Virus record (IMG/VR): IMGVR_UViG_3300025137_000314
Coordinates: 1-22,986 of that record
Reading direction: 5' to 3' (one strand)
DNA length: 22,986 nucleotides
Source: a virus
Below are positions 7,474-13,874 of this stretch, in pieces. The position numbers and the translations under genes are program-made. The number at the start of each line of letters is the position of its first letter. Within the stretch, counting starts at the first letter, position 1. The notes under the pieces are model-generated. The model saw nothing but the letters and a program-made list of their open reading frames with translations, did not search any database and was not told the DNA's origin.

Positions 7474-7692
7474 TCAAGCCTGAGCATCTACACAATTCAC
7501 AATTGCAGTTGGATTTGACCAAACCCAAACTACGGTTTTGGATTCTACATGAACCCACTCTTGACCATCCCATTTTATCGGCCTAGAGCATAGCATACAG
7601 AACTCACATTGGCAACGTGGCTGGTCATCCCCAATGGAGATAGAGGATAGACCACAATCCACGCATACGCTTTGAGAGTTTGTTACTTTCAT
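7474..7692 (-). CDS. 72-residue zinc-finger protein
   Basis: The sequence MKVTNSQSVCVDCGLSSISI has a first CxxC at 10-13, then RCQCEFCMLCSRPIKWDG supplies several more Cys, and HVESKTVVWVW follows. It is a plausible two-knuckle zinc ribbon. The ATG at 7692 overlaps the stop of the 719-residue gene (ATGA), indicating coupled translation with that large zinc-finger protein. The C-terminal third lacks motifs. It is one of many tiny CxxC proteins in this window. Role unknown; nucleic-acid or protein binding is the general expectation for such knuckles. Confidence 0.65.
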   Translation of the reverse strand: MKVTNSQSVCVDCGLSSISIGDDQPRCQCEFCMLCSRPIKWDGQEWVHVESKTVVWVWSNPTAIVNCVDAQA

Positions 7693-9848
7693 TCTACTAA
7701 TTCCCCTGCTTTGTTTTGGAAGGAAACTTTAGTATCTTCATCCAGCCAATTATCTGCTTGGTCTTTGTTGTCGAAAGTCATAATGACTGAGTTAGTTTCT
7801 AGGCATACAACAGCCCATGAACCGCCTTCTAATTGCATAACAACTCGGCTTACTTCATTTTCCATTTCTGTCTCAATTAACTTTGCTGATTTCTTACCAT
7901 GAGGCAGACCTGCATTCTTAGCACAGGTTGCACCATATCCATGAGTCATTGAAACATCTGTTGAAAGGTGCTTGGAACAGAAGCAACAGTAGCCACTTTT
8001 TCGACCTAATCTACGGATAGTTGAGATTGGGTCTGCACGAAGGGATTGAAGAACAATCCAAGTATCGTCAGGAAGCCCCATTGAAGGGGTCATACTGCCG
8101 TTGAAACGGTTTACATTACCTCTTGCTAGGGTTGCACCTGTTTGGATGAATCTTCGGCTATCCTGAGATGATGCTCTTTCTGCTTCTGTAAACTGTAATT
8201 CTGCCGCTTCGGTTGTTCTTGTTTTTTTGTCAAAGAAGTTTAATGGGCGAATCACTAATTCTCTTTGGAACGCATCAAAAGTTTCAACGCCTTTTGTTCC
8301 GTATTTTGGAACGCATGGTGCTGGTGCTTCTTTAGTGTTGGAGTCAACAACCAAAGTGATGATTGGGTGTTTCAAAGGTTTGCCGTTTTCTGAACCTTCA
8401 AACTGATTGAATAGTTCAACAACTGCATCCCATCCATCTTGCACTTTAGTAGTGTCAGGATTAGATGCAATTCCTTTCTTGGTTAATTCCCCAACCCAAT
8501 ACATTTGCTTGTCAGAAAGACGGCCATATTTATTCCATCCACCAATTAAATCAATTGCGAAGTTTTTGTCTCGACCTGTAAGACTTTCATGGACTTCTTT
8601 TAGAGCATCAATTTTTGGATTTCCACCACGACTTGCTTGAGGCGTATTTAGTTCTTTGACGTAATACATCTGAGAAGAAGAAAGTTTTCCATTTGCTAAA
8701 AATTGACTAACTAAAGATTTAGCGAAACTAATACTTCTGTTAGGAACTGTTCCCATGTCTAAAGCATCTTGAAGTGCCGCAATCTCAGGATGAGCATGAC
8801 GTGTCTCAACATCAGTTTCAACAACTGAATTATTTTTAGAATCAGGCAATGCTGAAAATTGTTTTTCTGAGATGAAACTTAGACCTGTTGCATTGCAGTA
8901 TTCACAGGCACTACCTTTGTTGTATATATTGCCCGAAGTCCTACCGACTCCTTTACAGCATTGACAGGCCACTAGAACAGCACCCTTTAGTGAATTACCC
9001 CAATTTGCAGATAGTTGTTTTACATATGGTTTTTTGTTGCTTCCATTCTTGAGTTGTTTAACAGAAGGCTTGGTGCTATTTGTTGTTATTATATCGAAAG
9101 ATGCTGGACGTGATAAAATACGATTAAGGTTAGGTAGTTTGAATGGTTTGTCGTCATATTGACCACCTGAGACTACTTTCATACCAACAATAGAATGGAA
9201 CAAAATACCATCCTCACAAACATAATAATATTCTCCATTTGAATCAGTTTTTCTTTGAACAAGTATAGACCTTCTCAGCCTATCATATCTTGCTGATATT
9301 GTTCCATTGATGGTGTTGCTCATACCATAGTAATTCAAAGGGATGTGAATAGTCTCAGGAGAAGAACCATCTTTGAATCCACATATCAGATTTCTTGTCT
9401 CATATCCATTACCCATATTTTTTTCTCCATAGATTCCAACATCGTGAGATTTGGCCGCAACATTCCAACTTCTCGGCATGAGAACTTTGGCTGATTGCCT
9501 ATCTCCATTCTTGACTAATTCAAGTAAATCTTTCTGCGTAGTATGAGCCAAAGAAATATTCCTTCCCCACCAATCAATCGGTGAATCATATTTCTTGACA
9601 CCAAAATTATTTTCACGGACTTGACCACCAAACCGACTGTATGCAATTGGTATGTGGCTTATATCCTCAGTTTGTATCAATGCGTAGTGTTGATGCTCGT
9701 CATCGTTTGTTGGCTGTTTAACAACAAGTCCTGTTGATTGTAATTTCATTTTTATTCGATTATATCTTTGAATTGGTGTTAAGTCATGTAAGAAATCTGT
9801 TGAAGAAATCCTACTTTTTGGGTCATTTAGTGTGTTTTCTGTTATCAT
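7689..9848 (-). CDS. Large zinc-finger protein with DnaJ-like CxxC knuckles and DUF6011-like C-terminal finger
   Basis: 719 residues, function unknown. Residues 295-322 hold a DnaJ-type pair: CQCCKGVGRTSG, then CEYCNATG. Two internal repeats follow: FAKSLVSQFLANGKLSSSQM at 375-394 and FAIDLIGGWNKYGRLSDKQM at 430-449, each ending in Tyr/Trp-x-V-x-E-L. Residues about 615-648 (GRKSGYCCFCSKHLS; GYGATCAKNAGL) look like a DUF6011-type zinc finger, common in phage proteins. The N-terminal 280 residues are unassigned. The ATG at 9848 is preceded by AAGGAAAATG and a GCGATAAAAG box about 35 nt upstream. A dispersed element lies in the gene at 8336. The Cys layout at its C-terminus is echoed in the 314-residue protein at 20351. 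Confidence 0.75.
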   Translation of the reverse strand: MITENTLNDPKSRISSTDFLHDLTPIQRYNRIKMKLQSTGLVVKQPTNDDEHQHYALIQTEDISHIPIAYSRFGGQVRENNFGVKKYDSPIDWWGRNISLAHTTQKDLLELVKNGDRQSAKVLMPRSWNVAAKSHDVGIYGEKNMGNGYETRNLICGFKDGSSPETIHIPLNYYGMSNTINGTISARYDRLRRSILVQRKTDSNGEYYYVCEDGILFHSIVGMKVVSGGQYDDKPFKLPNLNRILSRPASFDIITTNSTKPSVKQLKNGSNKKPYVKQLSANWGNSLKGAVLVACQCCKGVGRTSGNIYNKGSACEYCNATGLSFISEKQFSALPDSKNNSVVETDVETRHAHPEIAALQDALDMGTVPNRSISFAKSLVSQFLANGKLSSSQMYYVKELNTPQASRGGNPKIDALKEVHESLTGRDKNFAIDLIGGWNKYGRLSDKQMYWVGELTKKGIASNPDTTKVQDGWDAVVELFNQFEGSENGKPLKHPIITLVVDSNTKEAPAPCVPKYGTKGVETFDAFQRELVIRPLNFFDKKTRTTEAAELQFTEAERASSQDSRRFIQTGATLARGNVNRFNGSMTPSMGLPDDTWIVLQSLRADPISTIRRLGRKSGYCCFCSKHLSTDVSMTHGYGATCAKNAGLPHGKKSAKLIETEMENEVSRVVMQLEGGSWAVVCLETNSVIMTFDNKDQADNWLDEDTKVSFQNKAGELVE
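8336..8349 (+). repeat. Dispersed 14-bp element, copy 6
   Basis: TGTTGGAGTCAACA, inside the 719-residue gene. Confidence 0.8.
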
Positions 9849-9876
9849 GGTATCATTTTCCTTGCCCTGTGGGTCG

Positions 9877-9885
9877 CTTTTATCG
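9877..9885 (-). promoter_or_regulatory. Candidate TATA promoter of the 719-residue gene
   Basis: Minus strand GCGATAAAAG, about 35 nt before the ATG at 9848, with an AAGGA-like ribosome site between. Similar to boxes at 2760 and 4776. Confidence 0.4.
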
Positions 9886-9896
9886 CTTCGCTCACG

Positions 9897-10022
9897 TTGG
9901 ACTTTGGTTATGAATACTTCGTTTTCTCAATAAAACTCGATAATACTGTATCAAGTGCATTCGGAACTGATTTGCAGACCAAGTTCCAAGATGCGTTTCT
10001 CGCAGTAATCAAGAAAGAATAA
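9897..10022 (+). pseudogene. Possible plus-strand gene remnant without a good start
   Basis: A plus-strand frame stays open from about 9832 to a TAA at 10020-10022. It reads IIFLALWVAFIASLTLDFGY, a membrane-like stretch, and then soluble-looking sequence ending TKFQDAFLAVIKKE. No ATG or GTG lies in frame; the first usable codon is TTG at 9897. It runs antisense to the start and promoter of the 719-residue gene and overlaps the 29-residue gene by 14 bp. It may be the surviving 3' end of a displaced gene, or chance. Confidence 0.25.
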
Positions 10023-10098
10023 ATAAAATTGCTAATAGACAAAATATCTGAGAAATAATCACAATCGCTAATCCAATTGGGTCAAGTTCTTCGCTCAT
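10009..10098 (-). CDS. 29-residue single-helix membrane microprotein
   Basis: ATG at 10098 overlaps the stop of the 65-residue gene as ATGA. The product MSEELDPIGLAIVIISQIFC, then LLAILFILS, is a short acidic N-terminus and one continuous hydrophobic helix, so it is predicted to sit in the membrane. It ends the small operon that begins at 10852. Too small for family assignment; the stop-start overlap and clean topology support it as a real gene. Confidence 0.5.
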   Translation of the reverse strand: MSEELDPIGLAIVIISQIFCLLAILFILS

Positions 10099-10292
10099 AT
10101 TTCATCTTGTGAATTGACACGGTATTTTACGAAATCTAAATCTCGGACAATATCAATCTCATGTGTTGTAAATATTGTTCCTGATGTCATATGGATTTCA
10201 GCAGATATTCCCTTGATTAAAGTTACAGCGATTATCTTAGATTCGTCAATAAAACTCCATCCACTTTCTGTTAATATTTGCATTTCAATCAC
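10095..10292 (-). CDS. 65-residue hypothetical protein
   Basis: Starts with GTG at 10292 (MIEMQILTESGWSFIDESKI) and overlaps the stop of the 27-residue gene as GTGA; the internal ATG at 10283 is the alternative. The sequence alternates short beta-like strands (IIAVTLIKGISAEIHMTSGT; IFTTHEIDIVRDLDFVKYRV). It may be a small beta-barrel, possibly a nucleic-acid or protein-binding adaptor, but no family is recognised. Coupled at both ends to neighbours, so it belongs to the 10852-10009 operon. Confidence 0.6.
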   Translation of the reverse strand: MIEMQILTESGWSFIDESKIIAVTLIKGISAEIHMTSGTIFTTHEIDIVRDLDFVKYRVNSQDEI

Positions 10293-10372
10293 TCTTTATT
10301 TTCTTGACAAAATAAACAAATCCATGTGATAGGCTCAAGACCCATATCAGTCCAACATTTACATTTACTCAT
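10289..10372 (-). CDS. 27-residue zinc-knuckle microprotein
   Basis: ATG at 10372 encodes MSKCKCWTDMGLEPITWICL, then FCQENKE. The CxC at 4-6 and CxxC at 19-22 are the minimal set for one zinc ion. It starts 9 nt after the stop of the 156-residue gene and its own stop overlaps the next start (GTGA). These tight joints are the main argument that such a tiny frame is real. Similar CxC/CxxC microproteins occur at 13779, 15724 and 15843. Confidence 0.5.
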   Translation of the reverse strand: MSKCKCWTDMGLEPITWICLFCQENKE

Positions 10373-10381
10373 CTTAATCCC

Positions 10382-10852
10382 TCAAGCAAATGGATTTCTT
10401 TTTCTCTCAGCCATATCCGCTTCACGAACTATTCTTTGTTCTGCCCTGCGAGCGTCATCTTCTTTTCTTTTCTTGGCTCTAGCCCATCTGATTTCTCCAA
10501 CTTCAACAACAGCATCTACAATCATCTGAATATGTGGGTCATTTGGATTGTCAAAATGGATAGCCCATTGGAATCCACGCTTGGTTAAATCAACATCATC
10601 AACTCGGATATTTCCTTCTGAAACCTGTGGTCTAATTTGTTCCCATGCCGATTCCTTAATCCATATTGATGCACCACCACCTTGAGAACCATAGATAGCG
10701 GCGATTCTTTGATAACTACCCATCAAAGATATTGCTGTGTATTTTACTGCACCAGCAGTTTTTTCGTCAAAGGTGCATCCGTATTTATCAAATGCATCTA
10801 TGATACTTGCTTTCGTCATCGTTTTTATTTCGGCTTTCGTGTATTCCGTCAT
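10382..10852 (-). CDS. 156-residue hypothetical protein with basic-acidic helical tail
   Basis: MTEYTKAEIKTMTKASIIDA begins a helical N-terminus. The middle part contains AISLMGSYQRIAAIYGSQGG and RGFQWAIHFDNPNDPHIQMI; the C-terminus (WARAKKRKEDDARRAEQRIV) is a highly charged helix. No family is recognised. The ATG at 10852 has a good ribosome site (AGGAGATGTGA) and a TATTAGGGTGGG promoter-like box about 40-47 nt upstream, so it has a short leader, unlike the leaderless genes nearby. It heads the operon that includes the 27-, 65- and 29-residue proteins. Confidence 0.65.
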   Translation of the reverse strand: MTEYTKAEIKTMTKASIIDAFDKYGCTFDEKTAGAVKYTAISLMGSYQRIAAIYGSQGGGASIWIKESAWEQIRPQVSEGNIRVDDVDLTKRGFQWAIHFDNPNDPHIQMIVDAVVEVGEIRWARAKKRKEDDARRAEQRIVREADMAERKRNPFA

Positions 10853-11009
10853 TGTTCACATCTCCTGTGTAATCCGTATCTGACAATCCCACCCTAATAA
10901 ATGAATACTTTTCTGACAATGAATATGCTTCTGACCAAACTTCGTCAAACAATTGGAACGGTGGGATTATTGAAATCAGATTGAATGTTGGCTTCAACAT
11001 CATCCTCAT
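10788..11009 (-). CDS. 73-residue hypothetical ORF, coupled to the gene before it
   Basis: ATG at 11009 overlaps the stop of the 47-residue gene as ATGA. The product reads MRMMLKPTFNLISIIPPFQL and later VGLSDTDYTGDVNNDGIHES. The start lies against a dispersed 14-bp element (10986-10999), which encodes the LKPT residues. It overlaps the start of the 156-residue gene by 65 bp and contains that gene's promoter, which is long for a virus this compact. Asp/Asn-rich positions 47-56 (DTDYTGDVNNDG) resemble a calcium loop but may be accidental. Real gene or leader peptide: uncertain. Confidence 0.4.
   Translation of the reverse strand: MRMMLKPTFNLISIIPPFQLFDEVWSEAYSLSEKYSFIRVGLSDTDYTGDVNNDGIHESRNKNDDESKYHRCI
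10886..10902 (-). promoter_or_regulatory. TATA-GGTGGG class promoter for the 156-residue gene
   Basis: Minus strand TTTATTAGGGTGGGATT. Same class as boxes at 11164, 11730, 18271 and 20204. Here the start codon is farther away, leaving a leader with a ribosome site. Confidence 0.5.
10986..10999 (+). repeat. Dispersed 14-bp element, copy 7
   Basis: TGTTGGCTTCAACA, at codons 4-8 of the 73-residue ORF. Confidence 0.8.
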
Positions 11010-11149
11010 TCCAAAACTCTCACTTCGACATTTTCGCCAACTCGTTTGAATACAAACTCGACATTCGGATTTGCGAAAACTATGATTTGCATTTTCCGAC
11101 CAAACTCATGTGGATTCATTGACGCTGAGAATATCCATTCTTTTTCCAT
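11006..11149 (-). CDS. 47-residue leaderless hypothetical protein
   Basis: ATG at 11149 encodes MEKEWIFSASMNPHEFGRKM, then QIIVFANPNVEFVFKRVGEN, then VEVRVLE. Two or three beta-strand-like segments suggest a small folded domain. The TATAGG box of its promoter begins exactly 26 nt upstream, matching the spacing of the plus-strand leaderless genes and fixing the start. The stop overlaps the next ATG (ATGA). Unknown function. Confidence 0.6.
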   Translation of the reverse strand: MEKEWIFSASMNPHEFGRKMQIIVFANPNVEFVFKRVGENVEVRVLE

Positions 11150-11163
11150 GACAACACCTGTTA

Positions 11164-11180
11164 ATCCCACCTATATCAAG
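11164..11180 (-). promoter_or_regulatory. TATA-GGTGGG class promoter, leaderless spacing
   Basis: Minus strand CTTGATATAGGTGGGAT. TATAGG begins at 11175, 26 nt before the ATG at 11149. It overlaps the stop codon of the upstream 125-residue gene. Confidence 0.6.
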
Positions 11181-11553
11181 AGATGATTATAATGATTCCA
11201 TCTATTACAGCCTGACGTAAAGGAACGGTATCACAAATAGTTCCATTGTAGTATGCACCAATCGGTAAAATCTCATAGAGGAAAACATCAGAATGCACTT
11301 CCATTTGTATGTCTGTAAAATTATCCAAAGTTCCATCAACCACGAAAATATAATCGGCTGTTATTAATCCTTCATTCTCGATTCGCTTGGAAACGATTTC
11401 ACCATCAAACCACATACAGGAATCTTCTTCCCAAAACGGAACTATTCTTGCTGGTAATGGGGGCATCAAAGAAACTGACATTAATAGAATTACTGTGAAT
11501 AAAGAGAACACTTGAACAACCAAATCTGAATTATGCTGTTGGCTCATAAACAT
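11176..11553 (-). CDS. Membrane-anchored 125-residue protein
   Basis: A hydrophobic segment at about 10-30 (DLVVQVFSLFTVILLMSVSL) is an N-terminal anchor or uncleaved signal. The remainder (PFWEEDSCMWFDGEIVSKRI; ADYIFVVDGTLDNFTDIQME) is an outside-facing beta-rich domain with two Cys that could pair, ending in very hydrophobic IDGIIIIIS. No family is recognised. The message probably carries the pseudoknotted leader at 11554-11711, so expression may be controlled by RNA structure. The ATG at 11553 lacks a strong ribosome site; the second Met (residue 3) is an alternative. Confidence 0.6.
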   Translation of the reverse strand: MFMSQQHNSDLVVQVFSLFTVILLMSVSLMPPLPARIVPFWEEDSCMWFDGEIVSKRIENEGLITADYIFVVDGTLDNFTDIQMEVHSDVFLYEILPIGAYYNGTICDTVPLRQAVIDGIIIIIS

Positions 11554-11711
11554 GAAAGAGACAACGCTGGTTATTGTCTAAGATGATTAGGTGAGAGTAG
11601 GGGGGTTTGAAACGGAATTACAACAAGCCGACCCAGCGACCCCCCTACCCTCAAAAATGCAATTTTTGTATGAGCAAGCATTGCATCAAATGATATGTTA
11701 TTCGCTGGGTA
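11554..11711 (-). ncRNA. Structured leader or small RNA with predicted H-type pseudoknot
   Basis: Transcription is expected to begin at about 11711, 26 nt after the TATAGG box at 11737. The next bases (11710-11702, ACCCAGCGA) pair perfectly over 9 bp with 11639-11631. The adjoining 11652-11640 (GAGGGTAGGGGGG) pairs over 13 bp with 11605-11593 (CCCCCCTACTCTC), with one G-U. The pairs interleave and their arms abut, which is the geometry of a pseudoknot. A 7-bp hairpin (11686-11680 with 11663-11657) sits in the first loop. The wobble is G-U only in the minus-strand RNA; in plus-strand RNA it would be an A-C mismatch, supporting minus-strand transcription. Confidence 0.6.
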
Positions 11712-11729
11712 ATCTATGCTAGATAAGCC

Positions 11730-11742
11730 CACCTATATTAAG
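11730..11742 (-). promoter_or_regulatory. TATA-GGTGGG class promoter of the structured leader
   Basis: Minus strand CTTAATATAGGTGGG, overlapping the stop of the 133-residue gene. TATAGG begins at 11737, placing the start of RNA at the first stem of the pseudoknot. Confidence 0.55.
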
Positions 11743-12139
11743 GATTCATTAATGTAATTCTTCTAGCATTATAATCTGAAACTGCATTGTAATCCACATT
11801 CCATTTCTTGACATCATCTGTTGGATTCAACAATCTGACATTCTGAAAATAAACATCAAATCCCAATGAAGAAAATAACTCTTTGAAATAAGTAATTTCC
11901 ATTCCTGTATTCTGCATTCTCATAATGACTTTTCGATTCCCCAAATTATCTGTTGCGAGATGTAGTTCTCGACCTTCTTCTGCTTCGACCAGCAAATACG
12001 ATACTTCGACCATGACTATTCGGAATGTATTGGGGTTTTTTATTCCGCCTATTTCCGAGCCGATTAACCATATGAACTCAAGACTATATAAACTGTGCAA
12101 GATTTCCAAAAACCATTTTTTCGATGTTGGCTTCAACAC
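11738..12139 (-). CDS. 133-residue hypothetical protein
   Basis: GTG start at 12139 gives MLKPTSKKWFLEILHSLYSL. The middle part has TFRIVMVEVSYLLVEAEEGR and NRKVIMRMQNTGMEITYFKE, and the C-terminus is SDYNARRITLMNP. An alpha/beta fold is likely; no family is recognised. A dispersed 14-bp element overlaps the start codon (12125-12138) and a second lies in the gene (11819-11832). No ribosome site is clear. The gene ends on the promoter of the structured leader. A later Met is possible as start because the first codons are made by the repeat element. Confidence 0.55.
   Translation of the reverse strand: MLKPTSKKWFLEILHSLYSLEFIWLIGSEIGGIKNPNTFRIVMVEVSYLLVEAEEGRELHLATDNLGNRKVIMRMQNTGMEITYFKELFSSLGFDVYFQNVRLLNPTDDVKKWNVDYNAVSDYNARRITLMNP
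11819..11832 (+). repeat. Dispersed 14-bp element, copy 8
   Basis: TGTTGGATTCAACA, inside the 133-residue gene. Confidence 0.8.
12125..12138 (+). repeat. Dispersed 14-bp element, copy 9
   Basis: TGTTGGCTTCAACA, on the start codon of the 133-residue gene. Confidence 0.8.
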
Positions 12140-12160
12140 GGAGTTTTTGCTGGTGATTAC

Positions 12161-12231
12161 AATATCGCTATTGGTCAGGAAGCAGTTTGAGATTACAACC
12201 GAATGTCAGAATATCGCTATCGGTCAGGAAG
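12161..12231. repeat. Two 22-bp direct repeats with tail-fibre-like coding sense
   Basis: AATATCGCTATYGGTCAGG (then AAG) occurs at 12161-12182 and 12210-12231 with one difference. On the plus strand the first copy reads GDYNIAIGQEAV and the second NIAIGQE, but in different frames. GxxNIAIGxxA units are typical of viral fibre and YadA-like head repeats, so this may be a relic of a fibre gene in an 84-bp gap between minus-strand genes. Confidence 0.5.
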
Positions 12232-12469
12232 ATTTCTCATCTTTCAATTCCCAAGCACCTTTCTGACTCGTATGTATCTGACTTAATTGCTCTATTTTGT
12301 CATTTGCGGCGAATCTGAGAGCCAAAGATAGGTTTACTGACTCATCCATAGCCAAATCATATTTCTTACGCCAAAACCGTTCTGATTTACGCACCTTTCT
12401 GAGAAGTTTTTCTAAATGTCTCAACTTAATGTTTAGATTCTTTATTTTCTCATCTTTTTTCTTACTCAT
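12224..12469 (-). CDS. 81-residue basic coiled-coil protein
   Basis: ATG at 12469 overlaps the end of the 311-residue gene by 8 bp and gives MSKKKDEKIKNLNIKLRHLE. The frame is open upstream to 12550, but that part runs antiphase through the upstream gene. Residues 5-40 are a lysine/arginine-rich helix with heptad leucines (KLLRKVRKSERFWRKKYDLA), then a more neutral helix (NLSLALRFAANDKIEQLSQI). It is probably a coiled-coil oligomer and could bind nucleic acid through its charge. No family is recognised. Confidence 0.55.
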   Translation of the reverse strand: MSKKKDEKIKNLNIKLRHLEKLLRKVRKSERFWRKKYDLAMDESVNLSLALRFAANDKIEQLSQIHTSQKGAWELKDEKSS

Positions 12470-13397
12470 CTTCGGACACATCAACTGTAAGATGTCCTGA
12501 TTCCTGATAGACCTTAATCCTATCTTTGATATCGAGATTTTTCCCTTCATGGATTAACATCAGAACTTCTGAAACTCTTTCGTTTGTTATTGAGAATGTT
12601 TTCTTATTCCATCGAGGATAATTTTCTGAAATATTTTGGTCAGGCCGTGTAGTAAACATGACATTTCCTGAATAGTTTGATATCGTGTATAATGGTAATA
12701 ATGCAATCCGAGAATTACTCTTGAAACCTGACCAAGAATGTTGTTCCTTTTCCAAAGTCCTTTTTGATTTTGATTTTGTTTCCTTCCAACTTCTTGCTTT
12801 TCGATTATCATCATTCATCTGAATCATAAATGGTGGAATCATATTTGCTTTTTCTTGTTCTTTTCTTGTTCTAAAAATTGTTCTCGGCATTATCATAATT
12901 GGTGGAACAACAATACCATTATTGGGTCGAGAAAATTGACCAAATGTTAAGTCAACAAAATGATGTTTTGTCTGAATTATTACATGACCTGCATATCCTT
13001 CTAAATCACTTTGAAAATCCCAACCATCCATATGACCACATAAACCAATGTAAGCATTTGGAAAACCTTCACAGATATATCCATCAGATGTTAATTCATA
13101 TCCATTTCCAGCATTATACCATTCAACATAATCACGATTCCAATTAGCAATATCAACGCAAATTACTTTACTCGATTTATATCCTAATTTTTTCAGGAAT
13201 AAATGGAACAATTGAGAATGGGAAACACAACTATCTCCTTTCAAAAATGCACCACCATCGGGAGTCTTTTTGTAATCAACAAATGTCTCAACTGCTTTTT
13301 CCAAAAATATACGTTCTTGTCTTTCAGTTAGATTGTATTTATTTTCTGACTTTTTCTTTTTCTTGTAGGCCAATTTTTTCGCTCTAAACTTCGACAT
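12462..13397 (-). CDS. Putative transglutaminase/papain-like fold protein
   Basis: 311 residues. A lysine-rich N-terminus (MSKFRAKKLAYKKKKKSENK) precedes a segment resembling transglutaminase-like cysteine enzymes. Cys57 lies in GDSCVSHSQLFHLFLKKLGY, the nucleophile helix; His138 in GYAGHVIIQ; Asp149 in HHFVDLTFGQF. The Cys-His-Asp order and spacing fit a catalytic triad, with GH and VDLTFGQ as typical surroundings. In that superfamily, members cut or crosslink proteins or cleave peptide-like bonds; the substrate here is unknown. The C-terminal 130 residues are basic and unassigned. The ATG has a possible ribosome site (GGGAGTAGTGAG), and a 14-bp element lies just upstream. The call rests on motif reading. 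Confidence 0.55.
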   Translation of the reverse strand: MSKFRAKKLAYKKKKKSENKYNLTERQERIFLEKAVETFVDYKKTPDGGAFLKGDSCVSHSQLFHLFLKKLGYKSSKVICVDIANWNRDYVEWYNAGNGYELTSDGYICEGFPNAYIGLCGHMDGWDFQSDLEGYAGHVIIQTKHHFVDLTFGQFSRPNNGIVVPPIMIMPRTIFRTRKEQEKANMIPPFMIQMNDDNRKARSWKETKSKSKRTLEKEQHSWSGFKSNSRIALLPLYTISNYSGNVMFTTRPDQNISENYPRWNKKTFSITNERVSEVLMLIHEGKNLDIKDRIKVYQESGHLTVDVSEDE

Positions 13398-13414
13398 TTT
13401 TTCTCACTACTCCC

Positions 13415-13428
13415 TGTTGGCCTCAACA
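13415..13428 (+). repeat. Dispersed 14-bp element, copy 10
   Basis: TGTTGGCCTCAACA, in the 37-bp gap between the 115- and 311-residue genes. Confidence 0.8.
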
Positions 13429-13434
13429 CCTGAT

Positions 13435-13782
13435 TTAATACTCGACAAAATCGAGATAATTATCTTGCATAAAATCTAAGAAAATATTCATCTCATTTAC
13501 TGCTTGTTCATATGACAAAAAAGATTTATGTGCAATTTTTTGTTGGGATTTCCAATCATTGAATATCGCCCAAGTATTGAATGCAGATTTCAAACCTCTT
13601 TTGTTGTTACATTTATTGCGTCTGCCAATTATTGATTTGTCGTTACCTGAATATCTTTCACCTTGATATGTTCGGTATTTTACATTCTTGAGATTAGCCC
13701 AAACGAAGTCGAGCCAAGATTCCATTTGTTCAACAAACTTTTCCTGTTCCCAATCATGGACTTGGGTGATATTCCCAATCAT
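13435..13782 (-). CDS. 115-residue hypothetical protein
   Basis: ATG at 13782 overlaps the stop of the 31-residue gene as ATGA and gives MIGNITQVHDWEQEKFVEQM; an in-frame start farther upstream is less likely for that reason. The protein is helical and rich in Trp/Asn/Lys (WLDFVWANLKNVKYRTYQGE; KRGLKSAFNTWAIFNDWKSQ) and ends DNYLDFVEY. No family is recognised. It ends the long chain of coupled genes; the next gene starts 37 nt downstream, across a dispersed 14-bp element. Confidence 0.6.
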   Translation of the reverse strand: MIGNITQVHDWEQEKFVEQMESWLDFVWANLKNVKYRTYQGERYSGNDKSIIGRRNKCNNKRGLKSAFNTWAIFNDWKSQQKIAHKSFLSYEQAVNEMNIFLDFMQDNYLDFVEY

Positions 13783-13874
13783 ATTATTTGACCCCCACAG
13801 CAACCACATTTATTCTTTACAATTTCATTTCTTGTGAAGGAATCTTCGGGGCATTCACATCGAAGCATATACAT
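13779..13874 (-). CDS. 31-residue zinc-ribbon microprotein
   Basis: ATG at 13874 shares one base with the stop of the ART-like gene (TAATG). The product MYMLRCECPEDSFTRNEIVK, then NKCGCCGGQII, has a CxC at 6-8 and a CxCC at 23-26, a minimal zinc ribbon. Its stop overlaps the next start (ATGA). Both joints support translation. Function unknown. Confidence 0.55.
   Translation of the reverse strand: MYMLRCECPEDSFTRNEIVKNKCGCCGGQII

Noticed and set aside
7404-7586. 60-residue plus-strand frame
   Set aside because: Largely antisense to the 72-residue zinc protein and begins inside a 14-bp element.
9890-9904. Further 14-bp element (CGTTGGACT...)
   Set aside because: Left half matches but the right half does not.
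12161-12231. CRISPR-like array
   Set aside because: Only two repeat copies, 27-bp spacing between them, and no further units or cas genes.
11925-12266. 113-residue plus-strand frame containing NIAIGQE
   Set aside because: Most of it is antisense to the 133-residue gene; only its last part carries the interesting repeat, treated separately.
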